Counted from the stretch's first letter, positions 1-10,344 are shown. The stretch: DNA of 34,381 bases from Halothiobacillus sp. (GCA_024636015.1 JAGXHU010000028.1:1-34381); one strand, 5' to 3'. Notes: a model not told the origin generated them from the letters alone. Numbers and translations: made by a program.

Positions 1-837
1 AAGATTAGCCGCCCAGTAAGAGTCGATCGTCCCCACATCACGCCAGTAGGCCTGGTTTCCGGATTCACGAAATGGATAGGCAAATACCTGATAATGTTTG
101 ATCACACGTGGAATAACATTTTTACCGAAATCATGATCGGAGCTGGGGTCGTCCGCATCACGAATTAATTGCTCGAAAAGAAACTTCGTATTAAATACAT
201 AAATACCCATGGAAGCCAAAGAGCAATTCTCAGAGTTGGCCATTCTCGGTGGATCTTCCGGTTTTTCGAGAAACATATTCACACGGCCACGACTGTCAAC
301 ACCCATTACACCAAAGGCACTGGCCTCTTTAACTGGCACTTCGATACACCCAATAGTCAGGTCTGCATTATTTTCGACGTGATAGGCGATCATTGGCCCG
401 TAGTCCATTTTATATATATGGTCTCCGGCAAGAATAAGAATATATTCGGCATTATGTGTACGTAAAATATCGATATTTTGATATACCGCATCTGCAGTAC
501 CGCTATACCAGGATTTTTCATTGATTCGCTGCTGAGCGGGCAGAAGTTCCACGAACTCATCCCGAGCCATATGGTTTGCGCCCCAAGCCAGCTGGATGTG
601 CTTGATGAGCGAATGAGCCTTGTACTGCGTGAGAACGGCAACACGACGAATCCCTGAGTTGACACAATTTGACAGCGGAAAATCAATGATTCGAAACTTG
701 CCACCAAAGGGGACGGCAGGTTTTGCACGCCAATCGGTAAGTTGCTTGAGGCGTGAGCCTCGACCACCTGAAAGCACCAAAGCCAGAGTATCGCGAGTAA
801 TTCGGCTAACTAATCGTTTAGGACTATCAATTCGCAT
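1..837 (-). CDS. glgC: glucose-1-phosphate adenylyltransferase (ADP-glucose pyrophosphorylase), partial
   Basis: This enzyme makes ADP-glucose from ATP and glucose-1-phosphate, the committed step of bacterial glycogen synthesis in the cytoplasm. I translated the minus strand from the ATG at 835-837; the frame stays open to the left edge, giving 279 codons of a protein usually about 420 long, so the C-terminal beta-helix domain lies outside the window. Visible family motifs are [13 protein letters not shown] near residue 18 (nucleotide binding), [31 protein letters not shown], the [12 protein letters not shown] metal and sugar site, and the FLEKP motif. It is divergent from glgB across a 501-bp gap and is not in the glgBA transcript. 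Identity is clear; the start is the only in-frame ATG that leaves the N-terminal Rossmann motif at its normal position. Confidence 0.96.
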   Translation of the reverse strand, partial: MRIDSPKRLVSRITRDTLALVLSGGRGSRLKQLTDWRAKPAVPFGGKFRIIDFPLSNCVNSGIRRVAVLTQYKAHSLIKHIQLAWGANHMARDEFVELLPAQQRINEKSWYSGTADAVYQNIDILRTHNAEYILILAGDHIYKMDYGPMIAYHVENNADLTIGCIEVPVKEASAFGVMGVDSRGRVNMFLEKPEDPPRMANSENCSLASMGIYVFNTKFLFEQLIRDADDPSSDHDFGKNVIPRVIKHYQVFAYPFRESGNQAYWRDVGTIDSYWAANL

Positions 838-1338
838 ATCTGTTTCCCATGTTAACAGTGAGTGCATTGCACACCGGGCAAAGGGGGTCACCCTCACCTT
901 CATAATCGTACCCTACCATCTGGATCGTCAAGAAAAGTTGTTGAAATTTAATTTCTAGCAGACAGCATCCTTTTTTTTCTTGAAAGTCTCGTGACAAGCC
1001 CGATCAATGAATGTCAGCATCAGTCATAAAAAAAGTATGAGGCCCAAGCATTGCTTTTATGAAAAACTGCGCTGAACGCGCCTTACTCCCGAGAATCTGA
1101 CATGCGCCCAAAAATCGTTCTCAATCAGGCACAATGGAATATCGAATACGCCGGATTGGTATTTTTCCTGAAGGTGGCCCCATAAATATATTTAAACCTT
1201 GAGACACCAAATAACCGCAGCAACCCATTGATAAGAAAGCGACTAAAAACTCGTGTTCGGCAAAAGCCCTTGATGAGTGATAATGAAAAGCTGTTTCGAA
1301 ATCTGACAACTGGTGTCTGAATCCTAGGAAGCCTGCTG
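838..1338. other. 501-bp divergent intergenic region between glgC and glgB
   Basis: No credible gene is seen in either strand of this gap. The part next to glgC contains the candidate glgC promoter and a seven-codon minus-strand reading frame (ATG at 848-850) overlapping the glgC start, probably chance. The part next to glgB is AT-richer than the flanking genes and should hold the glgBA promoter, but I found no pair of hexamers good enough to name. An AGGA ribosome-binding motif at 1327-1330 serves glgB. Confidence 0.6.
902..931 (-). promoter_or_regulatory. candidate sigma-70 promoter for glgC
   Basis: On the minus strand a TTGACG hexamer (926-931) and a GATTAT hexamer (902-907) are separated by 18 bases, which would place the transcript start near 895 and give a leader of about 58 bases before the glgC ATG. 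A TACGAT alternative for the -10 element has 15-base spacing. This is a pattern match only. Confidence 0.4.
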
Positions 1339-3504
1339 ATGACCCTCGACCTCCAAGCCCTAATCGAAGCGAGACTTCACGACCCCTTCGCCCTGCTGGG
1401 CCGACACCCTGACAATCAGGGTCAGGTGCGTTTTCACACATTCCAGCCTCAGGCCCGGCAGATCTGGGTACGCCTTTCGAACGGAAATGACGCCCCGCTG
1501 ACGACTGATGTCCGATTTCCGGGTGTTTTCCATGGGTTTTATTCCTCGAACGACCTCCCGGAGCACCCGAATCTTCGAATCGAACCCCTGACCGGGCAAA
1601 CCTACGAAAGCATCGATCCCTATAGTTTTTTGCCGACCTTGGGCGAAATGGACCTGTATCTGTTCGGTGAAGGGAAACATTTCAATCTGTGGCAAATGAT
1701 GGGTGCCCATCTGACCGTGATCGATCAGGTCGAAGGCGTACGCTTTGCCGTATGGGCACCCAATGCTGAACGCGTCAGTGTCGTCGGCGATTTCAACACA
1801 TGGGATGGACGTCGGCACCCCATGCGGGTTCGCGGCAACAACGGAATTTGGGAACTGTTCATCCCCGGCCTGGGCACCAACGATCTGTACAAGTTCGAGA
1901 TCCGTAACCGGGCGACGGGCGCCATCTCGGTCCGCACAGATCCCATGGGTCGACATTTCGAACTCCGCCCCCAAACGGCGGCCAAGGTCATGGGACCCAG
2001 TGATTTCCATTGGACCGATGAGGCGTGGCTGAACGAACGACGCAGCCGCAACTGGCTCAAGGCGCCCATGAATATTTATGAGGTGCATCTGGGTTCCTGG
2101 CGGCTGAACGAAGGACAGTTCCTGTCCTATACAGAACTCGCAGACCAGATGATTCCTTACGTGCTGGAGCGGGGATTTACACATATCGAACTGCTGCCCA
2201 TCACCGAGCACCCTTTTGATGGCTCCTGGGGATATCAAACGACGGGGTATTTCGCACCCACGTCGCGATTCGGCACACCGGATGAATTCAGATATCTCGT
2301 GAATCGAGCCCATGAAGCGGGTATCGGTATCATTCTGGACTGGGTACCCGCCCATTTTCCCCGCGATGAATTTGCCCTCGCTAAATTCGATGGGACGTCA
2401 CTCTATGAACACGAAGATCCACGTCGTGGTGAACACCGCGACTGGGGCACGCTGATTTTCAACTACGGTCGCAACGAGGTCAGCAATTTCCTGATTGCCT
2501 CCGCCCTCTACTGGATCGAGGAAATGCACCTGGATGGACTGCGCGTGGATGCGGTTGCCTCGATGCTCTATCTTGATTACTCCCGTAATGTCGGCGATTG
2601 GCTACCCAATGCCTACGGTGGACGCGAAAATCTGGAAGCCATCGAGTTTCTGAGACAACTGAATCAAGTGACGCAAACTCGCAATCCGGGCACGCTGGTC
2701 ATGGCGGAAGAGTCAACGGCATGGCCGCTGGTATCCCGGCCGCCCGATGTTGGCGGCCTAGGGTTCTCCATGAAATGGAACATGGGCTGGATGAACGATA
2801 CGCTGCGTTATTTCCAGGAAGACCCCGTCAACCGACAATATCACCACAACAATCTTACCTTTGGTTTTCTGTATTGCTTCACGGAAAACTTCATTCTGCC
2901 CCTGTCCCATGATGAAGTCGTGCATGGCAAAGGCTCCCTGCTGAACAAGATGCCGGGTGACGAATGGCAACGGTTTGCAAATCTCCGCGTTCTCCTGGCC
3001 TATCAATTCACCTACCCCGGTAAAAAACTACAGTTCATGGGCAATGAATTTGCCCAGGGCAATGAGTGGAGCCATGAACGTGAACTGGATTGGTGGGTGT
3101 GCCAATATCCCCTGCACCAGGGCATAGATCGGCTCACCAGTACGCTAGGTCATTGTTATAAAAATGAAACGGCGCTGCATGAGCGTGATTTTGAGGGCGC
3201 CGGCTTCGAATGGAATGACTGCGATGACCGCCAGAACTCGATCATCAGTTATTTAAGGCACAGTGATGACAGCACGCTGCTCACGATCATCAATTTCACC
3301 CCCGTGGTACGGGACAATTACCGAATTGGTATTCCACGAGCGTCGCGAATGGATGTACTTGTTAATACGGATCACGAAATGTTTGGCGGCAGCAACCACG
3401 ACATTGCGTTACGGCATAACATCCATATACCCTCGCACGGGAAAGACGCCAGTATCGATATCAACCTTCCGTCGTTAAGCGCAATTGTTATCAAGATCAG
3501 ATGA
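1339..3504 (+). CDS. glgB: 1,4-alpha-glucan branching enzyme, GH13 family
   Basis: This enzyme cuts alpha-1,4 glucan chains and re-attaches them through alpha-1,6 bonds, creating glycogen branches. At 721 residues it is close to the 728 of the Escherichia coli enzyme. It has an N-terminal N1 domain, a CBM48 module starting near residue 131 (motif [20 protein letters not shown]), the GH13 barrel, and a C-terminal beta domain. The catalytic triad lies one residue before the E. coli numbering throughout: nucleophile D404 in DGLRVDAV, acid/base E457 in MAEEST, and D525 in [10 protein letters not shown]. The ATG follows an AGGA motif by eight bases. Its stop codon overlaps a possible upstream glgA ATG, so glgB and glgA are almost certainly one transcript. 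Confidence 0.98.
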   Translation: MTLDLQALIEARLHDPFALLGRHPDNQGQVRFHTFQPQARQIWVRLSNGNDAPLTTDVRFPGVFHGFYSSNDLPEHPNLRIEPLTGQTYESIDPYSFLPTLGEMDLYLFGEGKHFNLWQMMGAHLTVIDQVEGVRFAVWAPNAERVSVVGDFNTWDGRRHPMRVRGNNGIWELFIPGLGTNDLYKFEIRNRATGAISVRTDPMGRHFELRPQTAAKVMGPSDFHWTDEAWLNERRSRNWLKAPMNIYEVHLGSWRLNEGQFLSYTELADQMIPYVLERGFTHIELLPITEHPFDGSWGYQTTGYFAPTSRFGTPDEFRYLVNRAHEAGIGIILDWVPAHFPRDEFALAKFDGTSLYEHEDPRRGEHRDWGTLIFNYGRNEVSNFLIASALYWIEEMHLDGLRVDAVASMLYLDYSRNVGDWLPNAYGGRENLEAIEFLRQLNQVTQTRNPGTLVMAEESTAWPLVSRPPDVGGLGFSMKWNMGWMNDTLRYFQEDPVNRQYHHNNLTFGFLYCFTENFILPLSHDEVVHGKGSLLNKMPGDEWQRFANLRVLLAYQFTYPGKKLQFMGNEFAQGNEWSHERELDWWVCQYPLHQGIDRLTSTLGHCYKNETALHERDFEGAGFEWNDCDDRQNSIISYLRHSDDSTLLTIINFTPVVRDNYRIGIPRASRMDVLVNTDHEMFGGSNHDIALRHNIHIPSHGKDASIDINLPSLSAIVIKIR

Positions 3505-3524
3505 GGCCGAGCAGGAACACGTCA

Positions 3525-4964
3525 ATGAAAATATTGTTTGCGACCAGCGAAATATATCCCCTGATCAAGACGGGTGGGCTGGCTGACGTTTCCGGCGCCT
3601 TACCCAAGGCGTTGGCTCAGCTGGGCATCGACGTTCGGGTCGTCACCCCCAGGTATGCAAGCCTGAAGATCGACCAGGAACACCCCCTACAAACCATCGG
3701 TAATCTCTCGATCCTGGGCCAACCCATCGAGATCGCACAAACCCTGTTACCGGGCAGCAACGTACCCGTCTATCTGGTGGATCACCCGGTCTTTTCCGCG
3801 CGTCAGGGAAATCCATACATGGGACCCGACGGAAATCCGTGGCATGACAATCCCGAGCGATTCGCCCTCTTCTGCCGTGCCGTCGTATCACTCGCCACCA
3901 GTGCCCTGGTCGACGACTGGGTTCCGGACGTCATTCACTGCAACGATTGGCAAACTGGCTTGATTCCGGCCCTGCTGTCAGAGAGTTCAACACCAAAGAC
4001 GCTATTCACCATCCACAATCTTGCCTACCAAGGCGTCTACGATCGAAATACCTTCGAACGCCTTGGACTGCCATGGTCGCTTTGGAAAGAGAATGCGCTC
4101 GAATACTGGGGCAACATGTCGTTTCTAAAAGGCGGCATCGTCTTTTCCGACTTCATCACGACGGTCAGCCCGACCTATGCCGAGGAATTTCAAACCCCGG
4201 AATTCGGTTATGGACTAGATGGATTGCTGAGTCACAAAAAGGACCGCGTGCGCGGAATTCTCAACGGTATTGGCGATGACTGGGACCCGGAAACCGATCC
4301 GTTCATCCAAAAAAACTACTCAATCACGCAACTTGATGACAAGACTGTCAACAAAACCGAGCTTCAATCTTTGTTAGGCTTGCCCGTCGACGCGGATATC
4401 CCGCTTGTGGTCCATATTGGCCGCCTGGTCGAACAAAAAGGCATTGATCTGCTCATCCAGGCCATCAAGGAACTAGACGATCGACGGGTGCAATTTGCCA
4501 TTCTTGGCTCTGGAGAAAAGCGGTTCGAAAACGCCCTGCAATCGATCAACCATAAGCGACCTGATCAGGTTGCTGTTCGTATCGGATACGACGAAAGTCT
4601 TGCGCACCAACTGGAAGCCGCCGGCGATGCCTTTATCATGCCGAGTCGATTTGAACCCTGCGGGCTCAATCAACTCTATAGCCTGAAATACGGTGCCATT
4701 CCCATCGTGCATCGCGTGGGTGGCCTGGCTGATACCGTCAAGCACATACACCCCAACAGTATTGATGATCACAGTGCGACAGGCATTGTCATCGATCATT
4801 TAGACGTGAATGCCATCAAATGGGCACTCGACTATTTCATATCCATTTACAATAACAGGGAAATATTCAAGGATATCCAGAAACAAGGCATGGCCGAGGA
4901 TCACAATTGGATTGTGAGCGCAAAAGCCTATTCAGACATCTATACGGAGATCATTCAGGGATAA
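3525..4964 (+). CDS. glgA: glycogen synthase, ADP-glucose type (GT5)
   Basis: GlgA transfers glucose from ADP-glucose to the growing alpha-1,4 glucan. I chose the ATG at 3525 instead of the in-frame ATG at 3501: it follows an AGGA motif at good spacing, begins MKILFATSE like other family members, and gives 479 residues (477 in E. coli). Key features are the K15-T-G-G-L-A-D-V ADP-glucose loop at the N terminus and the GT-B C-terminal signature EPCGLNQLYSLKYG, holding the conserved catalytic-site glutamate. It starts 20 bases after glgB and is followed four bases later by the DUF1631 gene, so a four-gene operon is likely. Confidence 0.97.
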   Translation: MKILFATSEIYPLIKTGGLADVSGALPKALAQLGIDVRVVTPRYASLKIDQEHPLQTIGNLSILGQPIEIAQTLLPGSNVPVYLVDHPVFSARQGNPYMGPDGNPWHDNPERFALFCRAVVSLATSALVDDWVPDVIHCNDWQTGLIPALLSESSTPKTLFTIHNLAYQGVYDRNTFERLGLPWSLWKENALEYWGNMSFLKGGIVFSDFITTVSPTYAEEFQTPEFGYGLDGLLSHKKDRVRGILNGIGDDWDPETDPFIQKNYSITQLDDKTVNKTELQSLLGLPVDADIPLVVHIGRLVEQKGIDLLIQAIKELDDRRVQFAILGSGEKRFENALQSINHKRPDQVAVRIGYDESLAHQLEAAGDAFIMPSRFEPCGLNQLYSLKYGAIPIVHRVGGLADTVKHIHPNSIDDHSATGIVIDHLDVNAIKWALDYFISIYNNREIFKDIQKQGMAEDHNWIVSAKAYSDIYTEIIQG

Positions 4965-4968
4965 ACAC

Positions 4969-7197
4969 ATGATGAACCGGATAAACATCAATGCAGAACA
5001 GATCCGAGTTGAACTCAGCAGCCTGGCGAAGGCGGCTTTATCCAGCGCATTCAAAAGTTTATTCAGCGATATTGAAAAAAAGCTTTTTTCACGCGCCGAA
5101 CATACCATCAATCAAGAAGACAAAGCAGAATTCTTCGAACTGATCGAATCACTCAAGACACATCTTCAACCCTTTGAAGAAAATTTTTTCATCAGCATTG
5201 CGCAAAATGACTTGGAACGAAACATTCCCAAAACCTGGCTGGATCTGGCACACGATCGCACCCTGAGCTTGCTGATCGAGGACATGATTGCCCATGCCAA
5301 AGCGCGCTATGGCATGGAACACGCTCAGTACGAATCCAGGATCAAGCTTCTCAGTCAGTCAAACCCCGGATCCATCCCTGAACGGTTTTACACACTGCCT
5401 GCGATCGTAACGGCCTTTCTGATGAATATAAAAATATTCAAGAAGCCACTCAAAAAGGACATTATTCGCGTCTTGGGCAATCAGGTGCTGATCAAACTTG
5501 AGCCAATGTATATGCTCATGAATGATCACCTCGTTCAATTGGGCGTCTTGCCGCAAATCAAATCAATCAGAGGCAATGAGTTCAGCGAGCTCGAAAACAT
5601 TTTCAATGAAATGTTCGACCGTGAAAGCATTCTTGGTGTTCTTGATGAAGCCAATGCGTCGCTGACTCAAGAAGAATATATTGAGCCCCTGCCCATTCTT
5701 CAGAATTTATTGACTCGGAAAAAACTCATTCTGCGCAAGGCATCCAATATCCAGCCAGATGATTTCATGGATGCCTTCGTTGCAGAAGCTGAAAAACAGA
5801 ATAAGAATGCCACGACCAAGGTACTGATTGCGACCAAAGACAAGGAAATCCTGCGCCTCGTAGGCGCCGTTATTGCCGACATCATCAATGACCCGCAAAT
5901 CAACCCGGTCATCAAAAAACAGATTCACATTCTCCAGACCATCCTGTTACACACCGCCTTTGATGATGCCCATTTTTTCAGCCAGATCAATAATCCCGCC
6001 CGGACAATTGTCAATGAACTCGCTGTCATCGGCTCCGACCCGAGCTTGGATATCGAGAAAATTGTCCAGATCGAGGCTTTGGTCTCAAATATCATTACCG
6101 AAGCAAGTGACCTGAAGTTCTCATTCCCCCAGACGCTCCGCGAGCTCTACCGAATCGATGGTCGGTCGAGTAAGAATGACGAAATCGCACTCAGCGCCAT
6201 TCAAAACCGGCATCCCGAAGTATTAGCGCGATGCCGTGACCGCATCGCCACAATCATTCGCGACAAAGTTCAGAGCGTTGTCATGAGCACGCCCGCCCAA
6301 CTTTTCATTGAAGAAGTCTGGGCTCCTTTTCTGGTGCAAATTCTGATGACCCACGGTCGTCAATGTGACGAATGGCACGAAGCCAATTCGGTCCTCGAGG
6401 GGATGATTCAACTGGAGGCCGCGCAGCCAACCAACGCAAAGTCAGTTATCGAACTGGGCAGCAACATTAAGGACCTCCTCCGCCATACTCGAAGCCGCGG
6501 TTTCAACCTCAGGGCTGAGGGCCAAAATCCGCCCGCTATCGACCACTACCAAACTTATCTGGAAAACATCTGGTCAGCCATCCCTTCTCCCGTCGAACCT
6601 GAACCCGAAGTGCACACGTCACCCGCTGCAGCCCCACCAAATGCCCCGGAACCCGACATCAACATTCTCCAGCCAATACAACTGGAGACCGAGCCAACAA
6701 CCGTTCAGTCGTCAATCGTTGAAAAAGATACTGAAACGACCCAAACAACAGATTCAACCTCAATTCAAAGCGGTGTAACCGCTGAACCCGAATTGCCCTT
6801 GGTGAAGAACAATCTGTCCGAGGAAACTGCTCCTGACACCGAAGACGATGACGAAGTGCAGCAGGATCGATTGGTCATAGAGAACTCGAAATATCACGAA
6901 GCAGTCAAAAACCCGCAGGTGATTGAATTCTTCAATAAATATGTACTTAGTGACGAGTGGTTCCAGGTGTTTACCACCGAAGGTGCCGCCCTTCGCCGCC
7001 TAAAGGTTAGCTCGATAAATTTTGAGCTGGGCGTCGTTAATTTCTCGAACAGAAACGGAGAAGTCACTCTTTTTCTTCCCCTGGCCCAGATGTTCAGAGA
7101 CATTATCGAGAATCGAAGTCATCCGGTTTTTGACAATGCGCAATTCAATAGCGCACGTAAAAAACTGATCCAAGAACTAGAAAAAATGGATACGTAA
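4969..7197 (+). CDS. DUF1631 family protein
   Basis: The function is unknown. The 742-residue product matches the pattern of DUF1631 proteins: a segment ending LEPMYMLMNDHLVQLGVLP near residue 190, a FFSQINNPARTIVNEL block near residue 340, and a VWAPFLVQILMTHG block near residue 460. A Pro/Glu/Thr-rich linker (about 540-640) then leads to a C-terminal domain (640-742) that ends in a short coil. No signal peptide or membrane segment is seen, so it is probably cytoplasmic. It begins four bases after glgA with GGGA of the glgA end as ribosome-binding site (ATG at 4969, or 4972), and the PilZ gene begins four bases after it. DUF1631 proteins are associated with PilZ domains in other bacteria as far as I know, which makes the pairing meaningful. 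A role in glycogen control is inference from position only. Confidence 0.82.
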   Translation: MMNRININAEQIRVELSSLAKAALSSAFKSLFSDIEKKLFSRAEHTINQEDKAEFFELIESLKTHLQPFEENFFISIAQNDLERNIPKTWLDLAHDRTLSLLIEDMIAHAKARYGMEHAQYESRIKLLSQSNPGSIPERFYTLPAIVTAFLMNIKIFKKPLKKDIIRVLGNQVLIKLEPMYMLMNDHLVQLGVLPQIKSIRGNEFSELENIFNEMFDRESILGVLDEANASLTQEEYIEPLPILQNLLTRKKLILRKASNIQPDDFMDAFVAEAEKQNKNATTKVLIATKDKEILRLVGAVIADIINDPQINPVIKKQIHILQTILLHTAFDDAHFFSQINNPARTIVNELAVIGSDPSLDIEKIVQIEALVSNIITEASDLKFSFPQTLRELYRIDGRSSKNDEIALSAIQNRHPEVLARCRDRIATIIRDKVQSVVMSTPAQLFIEEVWAPFLVQILMTHGRQCDEWHEANSVLEGMIQLEAAQPTNAKSVIELGSNIKDLLRHTRSRGFNLRAEGQNPPAIDHYQTYLENIWSAIPSPVEPEPEVHTSPAAAPPNAPEPDINILQPIQLETEPTTVQSSIVEKDTETTQTTDSTSIQSGVTAEPELPLVKNNLSEETAPDTEDDDEVQQDRLVIENSKYHEAVKNPQVIEFFNKYVLSDEWFQVFTTEGAALRRLKVSSINFELGVVNFSNRNGEVTLFLPLAQMFRDIIENRSHPVFDNAQFNSARKKLIQELEKMDT

Positions 7198-7201
7198 AAC
7201 C

Positions 7202-7600
7202 ATGGATAACAGCAAGAGCACCCCGCAAGATGCCAAGCACAGCACCCGCACCGTTCCCGGTGCCAATGATCGCCGCGATTTCAATCGTATGCAGACGCAT
7301 GGCAATGTCCTACTGCGCGTAAAAACCCCACCAGGCACCATTTACGATGCCTACCTCGTGGACGTCAGCGCCAGCGGGATCAATATCACCCTGAACGAGC
7401 CAATTGCTATCGGCACCCAAATACAGCTGGCTGTCAAATTCCTTGAGCACAACGAGCATTTCTTTGTGTGCGGTGTTGTTGCTCGCTTAACGCACCTCGG
7501 TACAGAGCACACAGACAATCAGTATCAACTGGGCGTGGAATTGCAGTACGAAAAAAATAATCCCGATTTCCACGACTGGCGTGCCCTGTTCATCGCCTGA
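7202..7600 (+). CDS. PilZ domain protein, probable cyclic-di-GMP receptor
   Basis: The 132-residue product is essentially one PilZ domain. Both halves of the cyclic-di-GMP binding signature are present: the RxxxR motif at R25-R29 (in RRDFNR) and the DxSxxG motif at 54-59 (DVSASG). A strand-rich domain follows, ending around residue 115. It therefore probably binds cyclic-di-GMP in the cytoplasm and passes the signal to a partner; the DUF1631 protein encoded four bases upstream is the obvious candidate. There is no clear ribosome-binding site at the start, which fits translational coupling to the upstream gene. It ends 10 bases from the convergent recR stop. Confidence 0.87.
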   Translation: MDNSKSTPQDAKHSTRTVPGANDRRDFNRMQTHGNVLLRVKTPPGTIYDAYLVDVSASGINITLNEPIAIGTQIQLAVKFLEHNEHFFVCGVVARLTHLGTEHTDNQYQLGVELQYEKNNPDFHDWRALFIA

Positions 7601-7610
7601 GTGAGCGCGT

Positions 7611-8216
7611 TCACCCCTCGGTGATGGGACGTCGAGATTTCATGGCCAAGGCAAGCGTATGTCCATCCAGATACTCCAGTTCCCCGCCCATAGGAACACC
7701 CTGTGCCAACCGCGTCACGTGATATTGGTCGTCCTTCATCATCGTCATCAGGTAGTTGGCCGTGGCTTCTCCCTCGATAGTGGCACTCGTCGCCAAAATC
7801 ACCTCTTCGATCGCGGGATCCTCAAGCCTAAGCCGGAGCCATTCGATACCGATTTCCTGCGGACCGATACCATCAAGGGGCGACAACCGGCCGGACAACA
7901 GAAAATAGTAACCCTGAAAAGCACCGGACTGCTCAATGGCCATCCAATCCGTCAAGGACTCAACGATACACAACTGGGATTTGTTACGCGTCTGATCCGC
8001 ACAGATCGTGCACATCGAGGTTTCAGATAGGGCTTGGCACTGTTTGCATCGGCCAATACCACCCAATGCCTGCTCAATCATGTCCGCCAGATGTTGCGCC
8101 CCGATCCGATCACGTTCGATCAGCTGCAGTGCCATGCGCTGAGCGGTTTTAGCGCCCACGGAGGGTAAACAACGCAAAGCACGGACGAGCTCGGTAAATT
8201 TAGGGGAGATCATCAT
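7611..8216 (-). CDS. recR: recombination mediator protein RecR
   Basis: RecR acts with RecF and RecO to load RecA on gapped DNA. The 201-residue protein has the standard layout: an N-terminal helix-hairpin-helix (about residues 6-35, LPSVGAKTAQRMA), a four-cysteine zinc finger (C57, C60, C69, C72), a Toprim domain from about residue 80, and a C-terminal Walker-B-like stretch. Two ATG codons sit in tandem at the start; the second (8211-8213) gives the more usual MISPKF start. It is the last gene of dnaX-ybaB-recR, a widely conserved arrangement, and converges on the PilZ gene. Confidence 0.97.
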   Translation of the reverse strand: MMISPKFTELVRALRCLPSVGAKTAQRMALQLIERDRIGAQHLADMIEQALGGIGRCKQCQALSETSMCTICADQTRNKSQLCIVESLTDWMAIEQSGAFQGYYFLLSGRLSPLDGIGPQEIGIEWLRLRLEDPAIEEVILATSATIEGEATANYLMTMMKDDQYHVTRLAQGVPMGGELEYLDGHTLALAMKSRRPITEG

Positions 8217-8245
8217 GGGGTTTCAGCTGGCCGCGCGATAGTCGC

Positions 8246-8572
8246 TCAGAAGGGCATCTTGAAGCCGGCGGGCAGATTCATCCCGTCCGTGATGCCCGCC
8301 ATTTTTGTCTGCTGATCGACTTCTACACGCCGAACGGCATCATTGATGGCCGCAGCAACGAGATCTTCCAGCATTTCCTTGTCATCAGACATCAGGCTGT
8401 CGTCGATCATCACGCGCCGAACCTCGTGCTTACCCGTCATGGTGATCTTCACCAGCCCGGCACCGGATTCACCCGTCACTTCGAGTTTGGCCACTTCTTC
8501 CTGCATGCGCTGCATTTTTTCCTGCATCTGCTGCGCTTGTTTCATGATATTGCCGATACCGCCTTTCATCAT
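8246..8572 (-). CDS. ybaB: YbaB/EbfC family nucleoid-associated protein
   Basis: Small DNA-binding protein of the YbaB/EbfC family, 108 residues, with the usual N-terminal [12 protein letters not shown] coiled region, the central [16 protein letters not shown] strand segment, and a C-terminal helix rich in charged residues. Family members form tweezer-like dimers that coat DNA. A GAGGA motif lies seven bases upstream of the tandem ATG-ATG start. It sits 34 bases after dnaX and 29 bases before recR on the same strand, the classic dnaX-ybaB-recR operon. Confidence 0.96.
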   Translation of the reverse strand: MMKGGIGNIMKQAQQMQEKMQRMQEEVAKLEVTGESGAGLVKITMTGKHEVRRVMIDDSLMSDDKEMLEDLVAAAINDAVRRVEVDQQTKMAGITDGMNLPAGFKMPF

Positions 8573-8606
8573 TTTCAGTTCCTCTTATCTGGATTCAATG
8601 GAGTCA

Positions 8607-10307
8607 TTATTCAGCCGAACCGGTCAACGACGCAATCGGCTGAATGGTTTCGGTCACAATTTCTGCACTTGCCCGTTCCTTAAGGGCCCGAGCGGCGGGA
8701 TGCTCGTCAATCGACTGGATACGCGCCGCCAGATCCTGCTCTTCATGCTGGGAGCGGCGCTCAGCGGGCGTCAACGACAGACTGACTGGATCAGATTGCC
8801 GAGCATCCGACGGCGCGGTTTCTGTCGCCAATTCAATACGCACCCGACTGACATCTATCCGCTGCGCAAGCTGCTTCAGCAGGCTTTCCTGCCCCTTAGG
8901 GCTAGCCATCGCTGCGAAACCCGGCGCGACCGTCAATATGATCTTCTCACCCTGCATACGCACGTGACAGCGCTCGGCCAACGCGCGGGCGGGCTGGGCT
9001 ACGTGCGTCACGATTTCATGCCAATTTTCATCCGAGATGCTCGTAAGCAGGACCGGTTCCGGGGATTCAGCGGGCGCGGAATCAGGAGCATACGTCCGCG
9101 CATCTGGTGTGCGCAACGGTTCAGGAACCGGCTCCTGCACCAGGCCGACAGGCGGCGAAGAGGGTAGTTGTACGGAACGTCGAGGCGGGATCGCTGGCGA
9201 CTCGACCGGACGGGATGGCGGCGCAACGGGATGGTTCGATGCATCCGAGCTGAAGGCCAGCATACGCAATACAGTCATTTCCAGGCCCATGCGGGCATTG
9301 GGCGCCCACGCCAGATCCCGTCGTCCCGTGCCCGCTATCTGGTACCACAGTTGGAGCCGCTGAGCGTCCAGCGTTTGCAGAACGGGGGGATAACTCGCCA
9401 TTTGGGCATCCGGCACCCACTGTGACAGTGCCAATCGGTGTGTTTTTTCCAGCAACTGATCCAGAAAGGTACTCGGCTCGACACCGCGTCCCAGCGCCTC
9501 ATCGACAAGTTCGAAGAGGCGGGTCGCATCATTTTCTGCCAATGAGACGAGGACATCCAGGATCATTTTCTGATCACTCAGACCCAGCATTTGCCCAACC
9601 TGGACGGCATCAAGTTGCCCACCAGAATAAGCAATTGCCTGATCGAGCAAGCTAAGGGCATCCCGCATGGAGCCTTGTGCCGCCTCGGCAATCAGATCCA
9701 TCGCGGCATCTTCCGCCAACAACTTTTCACGCTGAACGATTTCAAGCAAATAGCGTTGAATTTGTGTCTGAGGCAAGGCACGCAAATTAAACTGAAGGCA
9801 TCGGGACAATACAGTGACCGGCAATTTTTGCGGGTCCGTTGTCGCCAACAGGAACTTGACGTGTTCCGGGGGTTCTTCCAGGGTCTTCAACAGCGCATTG
9901 AAGCTGGATTTTGAGAACATGTGCACTTCGTCGATCAGGTAGATCTTGAAGCGGCCGTGTACCGGTGCATAAGCCACATTTTCCAGCAACTCACGGGTGT
10001 CGTCGACACCCGTCCGAGAGGCGGCATCCACCTCGATCAGATCCACGAAGCGACCCTGATCGATCGCAGTACAGGCGCTACAGACGCCGCAAGGCGTACT
10101 GGATATGCCCTGTTCGCAATTCAACGCCTTGGCGAAAATTCGGGCAACTGTCGTTTTACCCACACCTCGGGTGCCGGTAAACAAATAGGCATGATGCAAG
10201 CGGGATTGATTCAGGGCATTGGTGAGCGCCTGAAGAACATGACCCTGGCCGACCATTTCGGCAAAGCTCTTGGGACGCCATTTGCGTGCAAGGACCAAAT
10301 AGCTCAT
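8607..10307 (-). CDS. dnaX: DNA polymerase III subunit tau (clamp loader)
   Basis: The AAA+ clamp-loader ATPase of the replicative polymerase. The 566-residue protein has Walker A GTRGVGKTT around K51, a zinc site formed by C64, C73, C76 and C79, Walker B with DEVH at 126-129, sensor 1 ATTDPQKLP, and the SRC arginine-finger motif. A proline-rich linker (about residues 350-420) separates this from the C-terminal polymerase- and helicase-binding part. The short gamma form made by frameshifting in E. coli cannot be assumed here: I did not find an A-AAA-AAG type slippery heptamer in frame near the domain III/IV boundary. The ffs RNA gene lies about 40 bases upstream on the same strand, as in many gammaproteobacteria. 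Confidence 0.97.
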   Translation of the reverse strand: MSYLVLARKWRPKSFAEMVGQGHVLQALTNALNQSRLHHAYLFTGTRGVGKTTVARIFAKALNCEQGISSTPCGVCSACTAIDQGRFVDLIEVDAASRTGVDDTRELLENVAYAPVHGRFKIYLIDEVHMFSKSSFNALLKTLEEPPEHVKFLLATTDPQKLPVTVLSRCLQFNLRALPQTQIQRYLLEIVQREKLLAEDAAMDLIAEAAQGSMRDALSLLDQAIAYSGGQLDAVQVGQMLGLSDQKMILDVLVSLAENDATRLFELVDEALGRGVEPSTFLDQLLEKTHRLALSQWVPDAQMASYPPVLQTLDAQRLQLWYQIAGTGRRDLAWAPNARMGLEMTVLRMLAFSSDASNHPVAPPSRPVESPAIPPRRSVQLPSSPPVGLVQEPVPEPLRTPDARTYAPDSAPAESPEPVLLTSISDENWHEIVTHVAQPARALAERCHVRMQGEKIILTVAPGFAAMASPKGQESLLKQLAQRIDVSRVRIELATETAPSDARQSDPVSLSLTPAERRSQHEEQDLAARIQSIDEHPAARALKERASAEIVTETIQPIASLTGSAE

Positions 10308-10344
10308 CGAAGGAATGCCAGAAACATGGAGTGAATTCCAGTTG

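Noticed and set aside
1360..2355. 331-codon minus-strand open frame inside glgB
   Set aside because: It lies fully antisense to glgB, which has intact catalytic motifs; the frame has no family features and is a by-product of codon bias.
9435..9450. A-rich run in dnaX as a gamma-subunit frameshift site
   Set aside because: The minus-strand AAAAAAC is in the wrong reading frame for an X-XXY-YYZ slip and lies near residue 289, well before the domain III/IV boundary.
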